The notes beneath the pieces are model-generated. The model was not told where the DNA came from, searched no databases, and saw nothing but the letters and a program-made list of their open reading frames with translations. The position numbers and the translations under genes are program-made. Shown one piece after another: positions 44,608 to 52,674 of a stretch of 64,000 nucleotides of DNA. Numbering within the stretch: position 1 is the stretch's first letter; each line of letters opens with the position of its first letter. The DNA is taken from contig JADJLR010000008.1 in assembly GCA_016710015.1 (NCBI GenBank), positions 248,001-312,000 of the forward strand, in the 5' to 3' direction. The stretch comes from Flavobacteriales bacterium. GTDB taxonomy: Bacteria > Bacteroidota > Bacteroidia > Flavobacteriales_F > PHOS-HE28.

Positions 44608-44842
44608 GTTGATGCGGGTCTTTGGGGACGGGGTCGTAGCCTTCGCCGCCCCAGGGATGACAAGATAGGATGCGCTTCAAAGTGAGGTAGCCACCACGCC
44701 ACGCCCCGTGCGTTCGGAGCGCTTCCAAACCGTAGGTGGAACACGTGGGTGTGTAACGGCATGCACCAGGCAACAAGGGCGAGATGAGGTACCGGTACAA
44801 ATGCACCAGTCCGATCAGCGGAAGGGCCAGTATCCTACCCAT
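44600..44842 (-). CDS. yidD: Membrane protein insertion efficiency factor YidD
   Basis: 80 residues. Matches the family throughout: LIGLVHLYRYLISPLLPGAC, then RYTPTCSTYGLEALRTHGAW with the two conserved cysteines, and a C-terminal ILSCHPWGGEGYDPVP. Small amphipathic membrane-associated protein that helps YidC. It overlaps rnpA and the protease by 8 bp each, the usual rnpA-yidD order. Confidence 0.95.
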   Translation of the reverse strand: MGRILALPLIGLVHLYRYLISPLLPGACRYTPTCSTYGLEALRTHGAWRGGYLTLKRILSCHPWGGEGYDPVPKDPHQHG

Positions 44843-45215
44843 GTTCTTTCATCCAACGGTCCAATGCCTTGGTTATTTTCTGCTGGGTCTCGGCCAAGGT
44901 GATCGGATCCTTCCCTTGATAGACGAACAACCAAGCGCACTGTTGGCCTTGGGTACGCAAGCGATCCAGAACCGCGTGCTTGTTCATCCGATAAGCTTCG
45001 CGCATCAGGCGCCGCTGCCGATTGCGCATCACGGCCAAGCGCATGTATCGCTTGGGGATCGCGAAGGCGACCTGGGCCGAAGCATCGGTCGGTAGCACCA
45101 TGAGGCTTCCCATCAATTTGAACGGTGGCACATGCACGGCTCGTCCTTTGGAAACCACCGCTTGGATGATGGTTCGACTGGAGAGTCGTTCGTGTTTGCC
45201 GAAGGTAGACCGCAT
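44835..45215 (-). CDS. rnpA: Ribonuclease P protein component
   Basis: 126 residues from the ATG at 45215 (MRSTFGKHERLSSRTIIQAV, the normal N-terminus). A GTG at 45272 that overlaps the hemD stop would add 19 residues and is the alternative if coupling is used. The RNA-binding signature RNRQRRLMREAYRMNK near residue 65-80 is clear, as is the FxxxxPKRYMRLAV segment before it. Basic, single domain; matures 5' ends of tRNAs with the RNA subunit. rpmH is not adjacent. Confidence 0.92.
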   Translation of the reverse strand: MRSTFGKHERLSSRTIIQAVVSKGRAVHVPPFKLMGSLMVLPTDASAQVAFAIPKRYMRLAVMRNRQRRLMREAYRMNKHAVLDRLRTQGQQCAWLFVYQGKDPITLAETQQKITKALDRWMKEHG

Positions 45216-45268
45216 AAGAGGTACGGGACCAAGCAGAAGCGACGGGCGGTTCGCCGGGTGACGTGTGG

Positions 45269-46018
45269 TCACTTCTTCTTGGCCGCTCGTTTCATATAAA
45301 GCTCGATGGCACCGGTCATGCTCGGGGCTTCGGGCAAGGGTGCCTCCAGATCCAACCGGTATCCGTTGTCCCTTACAGCCTTCGCTGTGGTGGGGCCGAA
45401 TGCTGCAATGAGCACACCGTCCTGCTCGAATTTCGGGAAGTTGATCCGTAGGCTCTCGATCCCGCCTGGGCTGAAGAACACGAGCATATCGTACTTCAAC
45501 CCCTTGAGGTCGCTGAGGTCACTGGCCACCGTTCGGTAGAACACCGCATTGGTGTACCTCACATTGGCCTTTTCCAACAACGCAGGGATCTCGCCCTTCT
45601 GGATATCGCTACAGGGCACCAAGTACTTCTCGTCCTTGTGCTTCTTGATCACGTCCATCAGGTCGTGGAAGGTCTGTTTCCCGATGAAGACCTTGCGCTT
45701 GCGGTACACGACGTACTTCTGAACATAGTACGCCACGCTCTCACTCACGCAGAAGTACTTCATGCTCTCGGGCACGGTGAGGCGCAACTCCTTGCACATC
45801 CGGAAGAAGTGATCCACCGAGTTGCGGCTGGTGAGGATGATCGCACTGTGGTCCAAGATGTTGACCCGTTCTTGCCGGAAATCCTGCGCAGGGACAGACT
45901 CCACCTTGATGAAGGGCCGGAAGTCGATCTTCAGACCGTACTTCTTGGCCAGCTCATGATACGGCGATCTCTCGTCGGTCGGAGCGGGTTGCGATACGAG
46001 GATGGTCTTGATCTTCAA
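45269..46018 (-). CDS. hemD: Uroporphyrinogen-III synthase
   Basis: 249 residues. Cyclises hydroxymethylbilane to uroporphyrinogen III in haem synthesis. Two alpha/beta lobes are visible: the first with AIILTSRNSVDHFFRMCKEL and the linker FCVSESVAYYVQKYVVYRKR, the second with YDMLVFFSPGGIESLRINFP and IAAFGPTTAKAVRDNGYRLD, the strand-loop signature. It follows DUF4271 by 11 bp and precedes rnpA, matching the order in many Bacteroidota. Confidence 0.92.
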   Translation of the reverse strand: MKIKTILVSQPAPTDERSPYHELAKKYGLKIDFRPFIKVESVPAQDFRQERVNILDHSAIILTSRNSVDHFFRMCKELRLTVPESMKYFCVSESVAYYVQKYVVYRKRKVFIGKQTFHDLMDVIKKHKDEKYLVPCSDIQKGEIPALLEKANVRYTNAVFYRTVASDLSDLKGLKYDMLVFFSPGGIESLRINFPKFEQDGVLIAAFGPTTAKAVRDNGYRLDLEAPLPEAPSMTGAIELYMKRAAKKK

Positions 46019-46029
46019 GGCCGATCGGC

Positions 46030-46713
46030 TTAGGTGTGGAACAGCAGAGAAGGAGTGCTACGCCAATGATGGAGAACCATCAGAACCGGCAGGATCTCGG
46101 CGGCGCAAAAGTATAGAATTATGTATCGAAGTGGGATACCCTCCTCAACCCCGATCCATGCCCCACGGAACCAGCGGTAAAGGAGCAAGGCGGCCAATAG
46201 CGATAGCCCCACTACCAAGACCCATGGCCGCCAGTGCGCTTGATAGGCCATAAAGGCCACTAGAGGTAACAACAGTACTCCTGCCAAGATGAAAATGAGG
46301 AACCCGGTATAGAGGTACTCCTCCACACCCGGAGCGGCACGCAGCAAACCACCCAACAACCGCAGCAGAAGGTAATGGCCTAGGACCACCCCGGCCACCA
46401 GACCGACCAAGAGGGGGAAAGACGACCCATGTCCCGCCAATTGGAGCGCCTGCCACGCAAAAAGCGCTAGAACGGTGGCCCCCACGACCAGCAGCCCAAG
46501 GAATGCACGGTCCTGGAGGTCCATTTCCTCGCGCAAGGCATGCCGCCCCAACCGCATGCGGAACATGGATCGGCCCAAGGATCGCCATTTGCGGTGTGAA
46601 CTCGTATTGATCAGCGCCAGTACCAAGAGCACGAGCAACAGCACCGCAGTGACCCATTCGGCATTCAGCGGGTCAAGGTTCCGCAAATGGTCCGTTCCGC
46701 TTTCGTTCCCCAT
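46030..46713 (-). CDS. DUF4271 family membrane protein
   Basis: 227 residues with six or seven hydrophobic helices, beginning with a short polar segment and WVTAVLLLVLLVLALINT. A C-terminal FCAAEILPVLMVLHHWRS ends the protein. DUF4271 membrane proteins next to hemD are typical of Bacteroidota; function unknown. It is the first gene of the leftward operon; the -7-like box at 46721 precedes it. Confidence 0.85.
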   Translation of the reverse strand: MGNESGTDHLRNLDPLNAEWVTAVLLLVLLVLALINTSSHRKWRSLGRSMFRMRLGRHALREEMDLQDRAFLGLLVVGATVLALFAWQALQLAGHGSSFPLLVGLVAGVVLGHYLLLRLLGGLLRAAPGVEEYLYTGFLIFILAGVLLLPLVAFMAYQAHWRPWVLVVGLSLLAALLLYRWFRGAWIGVEEGIPLRYIILYFCAAEILPVLMVLHHWRSTPSLLFHT

Positions 46714-46720
46714 GGCGACG

Positions 46721-46728
46721 CGAAATTA
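46721..46728 (-). promoter_or_regulatory. Possible -7 box of the DUF4271-hemD-rnpA operon
   Basis: TAATTTCG on the coding strand, 7/8 of TAnnTTTG, 7 nt ahead of the ATG at 46713. Weak; there is no clear -33 element. Confidence 0.28.
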
Positions 46729-46904
46729 CTGAGTCGGTGAAGAAGATCCGGTCTCGCGTACCCTTGGGTCCAGGGGGGTGAAAGAGTGCGAAAGTGCGAG
46801 GGTCCACGGGATCCAGCCCTCGTGCGCTTGTAGGCTCGCAGGAGACCGACCGGTTCTTTCCGGCCACCGAAGTAGTGGGTGTATCCACGCCCCCACCCCT
46901 TTAC

Positions 46905-46912
46905 TAGTTTTG
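46905..46912 (+). promoter_or_regulatory. Predicted -7 promoter box of the acyl-CoA dehydrogenase
   Basis: TAGTTTTG followed by CACC, a full match to TAnnTTTG, 39 nt ahead of the ATG at 46952. Supports the choice of 46952 over the longer open frame. Confidence 0.45.
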
Positions 46913-46951
46913 CACCGCGAGTTGAGCACCGCGCCTTCGCACATCCGACCC

Positions 46952-48187
46952 ATGAGCACCTCTTCCACTACGACAACGACCACGAACCCCGCTGAAAAGC
47001 GCAACACAACGGACCAGTTCCAAGCACATGACCATTATTTGGTGGATGAATTGCTGACCGAGGAGCACAAATTGATCCGCGACACTGCACGTAAGCACGT
47101 GAGCAAGCACCTGAAGCCCATCATCGAGGAACGCTTTGAGAAGGCCACCTTCAGCGCGGACATCATCCCAGGGTTGGCCGAGATCGGTGCCTTCGGTCCT
47201 ATCATTCCCACGGAATACGGCGGCATGGGTCTGGACCAGATCAGCTACGGGCTGATCATGCAGGAGATCGAGCGTTGCGACAGCGGCCTGCGCAGCTTGT
47301 GCAGCGTACAAGGCAGTTTGGTGATGTACCCCATCTGGAAGTACGGTAGCGAAGAGCAGAAGATGAAGTGGTTGCCCGATATGGCGGCCGGCAAGAAGAT
47401 CGGCTGCTTCGGCCTTACCGAACCCGACCACGGTAGCAATCCCGGCGGCATGGTCACCACCTTTCAAGACAAAGGGGACCACTATCTGCTGAACGGCGCC
47501 AAGATGTGGATCAGCAACAGCCCATTGGCCGATGTGGCCGTGGTCTGGGCCAAGGCCGAGAACACCGAAGGACGCATCCACGGTTTGTTGGTGGAGCGGG
47601 GCATGGAAGGTTTCACTACGCCCACTACGCACGGTAAACTCTCGCTGCGTGCCAGCCCTACCGGAGAATTGGTGTTCGACAACGTGAAAGTGCCCAAAGC
47701 GAACCTGCTGCCGAACAAGAGCGGTCTCGGCGCTCCGCTCGGATGCTTGGACAGTGCCCGCTACGGCATCGCTTGGGGTACGCTCGGCGTGGCCATGGAA
47801 TGCTACGATACGGCCCTGCGGTATAGCCAGGAGCGGATCCAATTCGGCAAACCGATCGGGCAATTCCAGCTCACCCAGAAGAAGCTCGCCGAAATGATCA
47901 CCGAGATCACCAAGGCGCAATTGCTCACTTGGCGCTTGGGCGTTCTGCGCAATGAAGGCCGCGCTACCACCGCACAGATCAGCATGGCCAAGCGGAACAA
48001 CGTGATGTTAGGCTTGACCATCGCACGGGAGGCCCGCCAGATCCTGGGCGGCATGGGCATCACCAACGAGTACCCGATCATGCGCCACATGATGAACTTG
48101 GAAAGCGTGGTGACCTACGAAGGCACCCACGACATCCACTTGCTCATCACCGGTATGGAGGTGACGGGCTTGGCGGCCTTCAAGTAG
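46952..48187 (+). CDS. Acyl-CoA dehydrogenase, glutaryl-CoA dehydrogenase-like
   Basis: 411 residues. FAD enzyme oxidising short acyl-CoAs with transfer of electrons to ETF. Three-domain acyl-CoA dehydrogenase fold: N-terminal helices (LIRDTARKHVSKHLKPIIEE), GCFGLTEPDHGSNPGGMVT (flavin loop), the mid beta-domain and C-terminal ERIQFGKPIGQFQLTQKKLA and RQILGGMGITNEYPIMRHMM. The catalytic Glu in VVTYEGTHDIHLLITG is characteristic of glutaryl-CoA dehydrogenase. The open frame upstream is not homologous, and the TAGTTTTG box supports this start. Substrate is inferred. Confidence 0.9.
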   Translation: MSTSSTTTTTTNPAEKRNTTDQFQAHDHYLVDELLTEEHKLIRDTARKHVSKHLKPIIEERFEKATFSADIIPGLAEIGAFGPIIPTEYGGMGLDQISYGLIMQEIERCDSGLRSLCSVQGSLVMYPIWKYGSEEQKMKWLPDMAAGKKIGCFGLTEPDHGSNPGGMVTTFQDKGDHYLLNGAKMWISNSPLADVAVVWAKAENTEGRIHGLLVERGMEGFTTPTTHGKLSLRASPTGELVFDNVKVPKANLLPNKSGLGAPLGCLDSARYGIAWGTLGVAMECYDTALRYSQERIQFGKPIGQFQLTQKKLAEMITEITKAQLLTWRLGVLRNEGRATTAQISMAKRNNVMLGLTIAREARQILGGMGITNEYPIMRHMMNLESVVTYEGTHDIHLLITGMEVTGLAAFK

Positions 48188-48292
48188 TGCGCAGTACCGA
48201 TCGACTTGTCCAGTTGGCGAACGCACAGATCCTTGTATGCAATTGCGGTTCGCCCCGACCGATCAGGCGAACGGGAACGGTAGTTTCGGTGG

Positions 48293-48904
48293 ATGAAAAT
48301 TCTGCGTTGGCTGTGCGTTCCGCTCCTATTGTCGGGTCTTGAGGTGTCGGCACAAACGACCTTGACCACCTACTACACCATACCTCCGGTCAACGGCTGC
48401 GACGGCCTATGGGCATTTGGACCTGCAAGTGATCTTTGGGGCACGGGTTCGTGCGCGGGTCCGGTCACCTACTTCGTTTCGCCTTCCGGATGTGCCGAAT
48501 CGCCATTTGGTTGGCCTCCATTCTGGATCTCCGGCGATACCGTTTACAGCAACCTCTGCTCATTGCCCTGCGATTTCCAGACGTGGAATATGGAGGGGGA
48601 CCTGTGCGCCTATTGTCAGGTACAAGTATCCATTGGTATGAGCGTTTCGGAGGATCCGAACAAGGCGTTCGCTGTGTTCCCCAATCCGCTTGGGACAGAC
48701 CATGATCTCGTAGAGGTACGGCTCAACGCAGTTGGCAACCACGCATTCGCGCTGTTCGATGCGCAAGGCCGCTTATGGAAGCAAGGCACTCTTCGGAATA
48801 CGGTCGATCGGATCGATCTGGATGGAATCTTGCCCGGACCCTACATGCTCTGCGTGACCGACCAGGATGGTGTTCGGCGTGCCCTGCGGTTGGTCATCCA
48901 GTGA
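48293..48904 (+). CDS. Small secreted T9SS protein
   Basis: 203 residues: signal peptide (MKILRWLCVPLLLSGLEVSA), a cysteine-rich middle with eight cysteines (GCDGLWAFGPASDLWGTGSC, CSLPCDFQTWNMEGDLCAYC), then a sorting tail (FAVFPNPLGTDHDLVEVRLN, FALFDAQGRLWKQGTLR, PYMLCVTDQDGVRRALRLVI). No recognised catalytic domain. Probably disulfide-stabilised and surface exposed. Confidence 0.75.
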   Translation: MKILRWLCVPLLLSGLEVSAQTTLTTYYTIPPVNGCDGLWAFGPASDLWGTGSCAGPVTYFVSPSGCAESPFGWPPFWISGDTVYSNLCSLPCDFQTWNMEGDLCAYCQVQVSIGMSVSEDPNKAFAVFPNPLGTDHDLVEVRLNAVGNHAFALFDAQGRLWKQGTLRNTVDRIDLDGILPGPYMLCVTDQDGVRRALRLVIQ

Positions 48905-48992
48905 AGGTTCAATGACGAACCACGACCCACTCCTTGCGGTTCAATAGAGCGAAGGCTCTATGTACCGTGCATCGTCCTGAGTCCGGACCCCA

Positions 48993-49508
48993 CTACGGCT
49001 TCTTAGCTGGTACCGACTCGTCAGCCACCAGTTTCGGATGGTGTCGCACCTTCACGCACCCACTACCGTTCACGAACGAAAGCGAGCCTACGGGACCGTC
49101 GTATCTACGGCCAACGCGTTCTTCCAACGGCTCCAACACCACATCGAACTTCACGGTGCGAACGCTGCTACGTGCCAGGGATGTATGTACAGCATTCCGG
49201 GTACTCACCTTCACCTCTTTCGCCAAATGGCCGGGCTTCAAGAAGGCCAAGTAGACTTCGGCCCCATCGGGTACGCGAACAATGAATCGTCCGTTGCGGC
49301 GCACTTTGGCGTAGCTGCATCGCACACCGTCCAATTCCACAACAAGGACCAGATCGCCCATGTACCCATCCACTGCGTGTAGCCATCCGGTAAGGACCAC
49401 TCCCTCTGGCCGAGGTTGCCCGGAAGCACCGAACAATGTGAGACTGAATAGACCGAGAACCGCCACAAGGATGACGGCTTCGATGGTGAGGTCGTGGCGC
49501 TTTTTCAT
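48993..49508 (-). CDS. Membrane-anchored hypothetical protein
   Basis: 171 residues with one N-terminal hydrophobic helix (residues 9-28, IEAVILVAVLGLFSLTLFGA). The soluble part is beta-rich (GVVLTGWLHAVDGYMGDLVL, YAKVRRNGRFIVRVPDGAEV, VYLAFLKPGHLAKEV), resembling carboxypeptidase-regulatory-like folds of Bacteroidota, then a basic tail. Family not confirmed. Confidence 0.6.
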   Translation of the reverse strand: MKKRHDLTIEAVILVAVLGLFSLTLFGASGQPRPEGVVLTGWLHAVDGYMGDLVLVVELDGVRCSYAKVRRNGRFIVRVPDGAEVYLAFLKPGHLAKEVKVSTRNAVHTSLARSSVRTVKFDVVLEPLEERVGRRYDGPVGSLSFVNGSGCVKVRHHPKLVADESVPAKKP

Positions 49509-49603
49509 GGGACGGGTTCCTTGGTATCCGGAGGTAAAGGTCCGGGGGCACCGCAGGTCTCACAATACCCACAAATGGTGATTTTTCACCCAGCAGAAAG
49601 CGC

Positions 49604-50245
49604 TTAGATCCACTCGCGATCCACTGCGTACTTCACCAACCCAGCGGCACTGCGCACATTGAGTTTCGACATCAAACTCCTTCGGTGCGTTTTCACCGTA
49701 TCCGCACTGATGAAGAGCGCCGCAGCGATCTCGTCATTCGTGTATTCCAGTGCGACCAATCGAATGATCTCGCGTTCTCTCGAAGTAAGGCCGACATAGG
49801 GTCCTGATGGGTCTTTCGAGGTGTGCGCATATCCCTTGTCCACACTCTCTTGGGCCGCAGGACTCAAATACCGTTCTCCGCGAAGCACAGCACGCACGGC
49901 CAGCAGAAGTTCATCCTGTGTGCCGGACTTGAGAAAATATCCCGTAGCTCCTTCAATGAGCATGCTGTTGATGTACTCCACGGCATGCAGTTTCGTTACC
50001 GCAAGCACCACCACTTTCGGATGGAGTTGATGCATAGCGCGCATGGTATCGATGCCATCCATCACCGGCATGGACACCTCCATGAGCACGAGGTCGCATG
50101 GACGGTTCGCCATATGGGCCAAGAGTTCCTTGCCATTTCCGACGATCGCTTCGACCACGTATCCAGATACCGTGGTCAACAGATCGCGTAATCCGACCGC
50201 GCTCGGCATACTGGCATCGGCGATGATGATCTTGACCGCGCTCAT
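49604..50245 (-). CDS. NarL/LuxR-type response regulator with Glu at the phospho site
   Basis: 213 residues: receiver domain (1-120) and LuxR HTH (about 150-213, LTSREREIIRLVALEYTNDE, TVKTHRRSLMSKLNVRS). In the receiver, KIIIADASMPSAVG has a single acidic residue (D10, then Ala), Thr/Lys switch residues are present (VLAVTK, FLKSG), but the phospho-acceptor position reads DLVLMEVSMPVMDG, with Glu56 (codon GAG, complement of 50078-50080) where Asp is expected. This would abolish ordinary phosphorylation or mimic it. No sensor kinase is adjacent. DNA-binding role probable; output genes unknown. Confidence 0.88.
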   Translation of the reverse strand: MSAVKIIIADASMPSAVGLRDLLTTVSGYVVEAIVGNGKELLAHMANRPCDLVLMEVSMPVMDGIDTMRAMHQLHPKVVVLAVTKLHAVEYINSMLIEGATGYFLKSGTQDELLLAVRAVLRGERYLSPAAQESVDKGYAHTSKDPSGPYVGLTSREREIIRLVALEYTNDEIAAALFISADTVKTHRRSLMSKLNVRSAAGLVKYAVDREWI

Positions 50246-50375
50246 GGATCCATTTGCAAAACCGGCATGTACACGACCCTAGTAAGGTCCAAGACCGTGG
50301 TGCCGGATCGGGTGCGCCACACAAGGATATAGAGATCAGTGACGGGAAACCACCGATCGGCCCTTGTTCCGAAAG

Positions 50376-50816
50376 CTAAGATATTACCTGATCGGTTCTC
50401 CGGTCGGATCCGCCCAACTTCTGCCTTAGCCAGTCCCGCGCATCTTCCTCGGAATCGAACACCCGGACCTCGAAAGCCTGTGGGTAATACCGGAAATAGA
50501 ATTTGTTGATCGCGCTATTCGCAGCGTCGCGTACCACCACCGCGAGTGCCAAAATGGTGCGTGCAGCACTGTCTTTCCTGTAATGATCCACATTGGCCGC
50601 TTCAGGTTCCACCGGTATGGTATCGGGGATCACGATCATCACCGCACAAGGCATACCACCGGATACGGCCCGACGCGCCTTGCGATCCTTTTCGATGGCC
50701 GCCGTTGTGAGTCGTGCATTCCGCGCGATGCGTTGTTCGATGAAACCATCGGAAACCAAGGTGATGGTGGCGGTCTTCGTTCGGACCGTACGCCCCCAAG
50801 TGCTCATGGGATGCAC
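50376..50816 (-). CDS. STAS/SpoIIAA-like hypothetical protein
   Basis: 146 residues (143 from the next ATG). TKTATITLVSDGFIEQRIAR, then SGGMPCAVMIVIPDTIPVEP, AARTILALAVVVRDAANSAI, NKFYFRYYPQAFEVRVFDSE, EDARDWLRQKL follows the pattern of the Bacteroidota STAS-like/DUF7793 proteins, with alternating strands and helices and no catalytic motif. Resemblance is by eye. It lies opposite and upstream of the acyltransferase gene. Confidence 0.6.
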   Translation of the reverse strand: MHPMSTWGRTVRTKTATITLVSDGFIEQRIARNARLTTAAIEKDRKARRAVSGGMPCAVMIVIPDTIPVEPEAANVDHYRKDSAARTILALAVVVRDAANSAINKFYFRYYPQAFEVRVFDSEEDARDWLRQKLGGSDRRTDQVIS

Positions 50817-51228
50817 GGCGTGTAACCGATGGAGTTCGAAGGTTGGATCACGGTGGTGGTCATTCAGGTGTGCAAAGGGGTTGCATCGCTAGAACGACAG
50901 GCTGCCGATGCGGTTGCCTCCCATGGCACAGTACCATCCCTATGCGCAGCTCGGAAACACAGGACCAGCCATGGTATCCGCTTTCTTCGGTCGCTTTGCA
51001 CTTTGGGCCGTGAGCAGCTTGCCCGTACGCTTCTCGGGTCGCGATGGTCCAAGGCTAGCGCAGTACACGTACAACCCGGACTTCAACAATGCTGCATGGA
51101 TTACGCGCCAACGACCGTTGGGCACATGGCGATGGCAGCAGGTAGTTTTGACCGGCAAAGAACTGCGGTCGGTCGCTGAACCCAAGGGGGAGGTGCGACG
51201 TAGAAGCCCCTTATTCCCGTCGGCAAGA
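50817..51228. other. Intergenic region upstream of the acyltransferase pair
   Basis: 412 bp between the STAS-like gene and the MBOAT gene. Open frames cross it, but none shows homology. The one signal I see is TAGTTTTG at 51143-51150, a full match to the -7 box, with TTG 22 bp upstream, which would give a leader of about 70 nt for the gene at 51229. Confidence 0.45.
51143..51150 (+). promoter_or_regulatory. Predicted -7 promoter box of the MBOAT operon
   Basis: TAGTTTTG, full match to TAnnTTTG; TTG at 51118-51120 forms a possible -33 element at a 22-bp spacing. This is the best-formed promoter in the window by eye. Confidence 0.5.
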
Positions 51229-52674
51229 ATGCTCTTCAACTCCATCGATTTCGCAGTCTTCCTGCCGGTGGTGTTCATTCTATACTGGTTCGTCTTTCGG
51301 AGTCTGCGGATCCAGAATGGGTTGTTGCTCGTCTCCAGCATTGTATTCTATGGCTGGTGGGACTGGCGCTACCTGATCCTCGTATTCTTCAGCGCAGGGA
51401 TCGATTACGTCATGGGGTCTCGCTTGGAGCGGACCGATGACCCAAGAGCACGAAAGGGCCTCTTGTTGATCAGCTTGATCTCCAACCTCGGGCTGCTCGG
51501 CTTCTTCAAATACACGGACTTCTTCATCACGAGTTTCAATGATTCATTCACCTTCTTCGGGCACCCCTTGGGTCTGCAGACATTGGGCATCATCCTACCG
51601 GTAGGCATTTCCTTCTACACCTTCCAAAGCCTCAGTTACACCATCGATGTGTACCGACGCCATCTGAAGGCTTCAGAAGACCCGGTGGAATTCTGTGCCT
51701 TCGTGCTCTTCTTTCCACAACTGGTGGCCGGACCTATTGAACGCGCCGCGAAGTTGCTTCCACAGTTCGCGACACCACGCGTCTTCGACATTGCTGTCGC
51801 CCGGAATGGTGTGCGCCAGATCCTGTGGGGCTTGTTCAAGAAGATCGTCGTGGCGGACAATTGCTCACAGATCGTGAACCAATTGTACGCCGATCCTTCC
51901 GCGCACACGGGCAGCACCATGGTGTTGGCCACGATCCTCTTCGCCTTTCAGATCTACGGTGATTTCAGTGGGTACAGCGATATCGCGATCGGAACGGCGC
52001 GACTATTCGGATTCGACCTGATGCGCAACTTCGCGTACCCCTACTTCTCGCGCGATATCGCCGAGTTCTGGCGGCGTTGGCACATCAGCCTCAGCACGTG
52101 GTTCCGCGATTACGTGTACATCCCGCTCGGAGGGAATAGGGGGACCAAGGCATTCGTGGTGCGCAACACCATGATCCTATTCCTTGTCAGTGGGTTCTGG
52201 CATGGCGCCAATTGGACCTTCGTGGCCTGGGGTGCGATCAATGCGATCTTCTTCCTTCCCTTGGTGCTCTTGAACAAACACAAGAGCAAGACCGGGACCG
52301 TTGCGGAAGGTCGCCTACTCCCTTCACTTGGAGAAGCGTGGATGATGCTTTCCACCTTCCTGTTGGCCTGTTCCGCATGGGTCTTCTTCCGCGCCCAAAG
52401 CATCGAGGAGGCCTTTGATATTTTCGGTCGCATCGGTTCTGCATCGCTCTTCACGGCACCGGAGATCACCAGCAAACTCACCCTTGGGATCTCCGTGTTG
52501 GGGATCGGGATCATGCTCCTGTTGGAGTGGATGAATCGCGAACGGCAGTACGGCCTTGAAATGGACGGTCGTGCGGTACAGCCAGTTCGCTACGCCTTGT
52601 ATTACGCCTTGATCGGTATCATCATCGTTTGCGCTCCACCGGGTGGCGGCGAGTTCATCTACTTCCAGTTCTGA
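51229..52674 (+). CDS. MBOAT O-acyltransferase, AlgI/PatA type
   Basis: 481 residues from the ATG at 51229 (MLFNSIDFAVFLPVVFILYW, the family N-terminus); the longer frame upstream is non-homologous and the promoter supports this choice. Polytopic, with motifs SIVFYGWWDWRYLILV, GISFYTFQSLSYTIDVYRRH, FFPQLVAGPIERA, and the two histidines RRWHISLSTWFRDYVYIPLG and LVSGFWHGANWTFVAWG, the active-site set. It transfers an acyl group across the membrane to a glycan; partner gene follows by one shared base. The acceptor polysaccharide is not in the window. Confidence 0.93.
   Translation: MLFNSIDFAVFLPVVFILYWFVFRSLRIQNGLLLVSSIVFYGWWDWRYLILVFFSAGIDYVMGSRLERTDDPRARKGLLLISLISNLGLLGFFKYTDFFITSFNDSFTFFGHPLGLQTLGIILPVGISFYTFQSLSYTIDVYRRHLKASEDPVEFCAFVLFFPQLVAGPIERAAKLLPQFATPRVFDIAVARNGVRQILWGLFKKIVVADNCSQIVNQLYADPSAHTGSTMVLATILFAFQIYGDFSGYSDIAIGTARLFGFDLMRNFAYPYFSRDIAEFWRRWHISLSTWFRDYVYIPLGGNRGTKAFVVRNTMILFLVSGFWHGANWTFVAWGAINAIFFLPLVLLNKHKSKTGTVAEGRLLPSLGEAWMMLSTFLLACSAWVFFRAQSIEEAFDIFGRIGSASLFTAPEITSKLTLGISVLGIGIMLLLEWMNRERQYGLEMDGRAVQPVRYALYYALIGIIIVCAPPGGGEFIYFQF

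Noticed and set aside
46904..47920. 338-residue frame antisense to the acyl-CoA dehydrogenase
   Set aside because: Shadow of a certain enzyme gene; no motif.
50908..51228. N-terminal extension of the MBOAT frame
   Set aside because: The family start MLFNSIDF begins at 51229 and a full -7 box lies between 50908 and 51229, so the upstream part is not translated.
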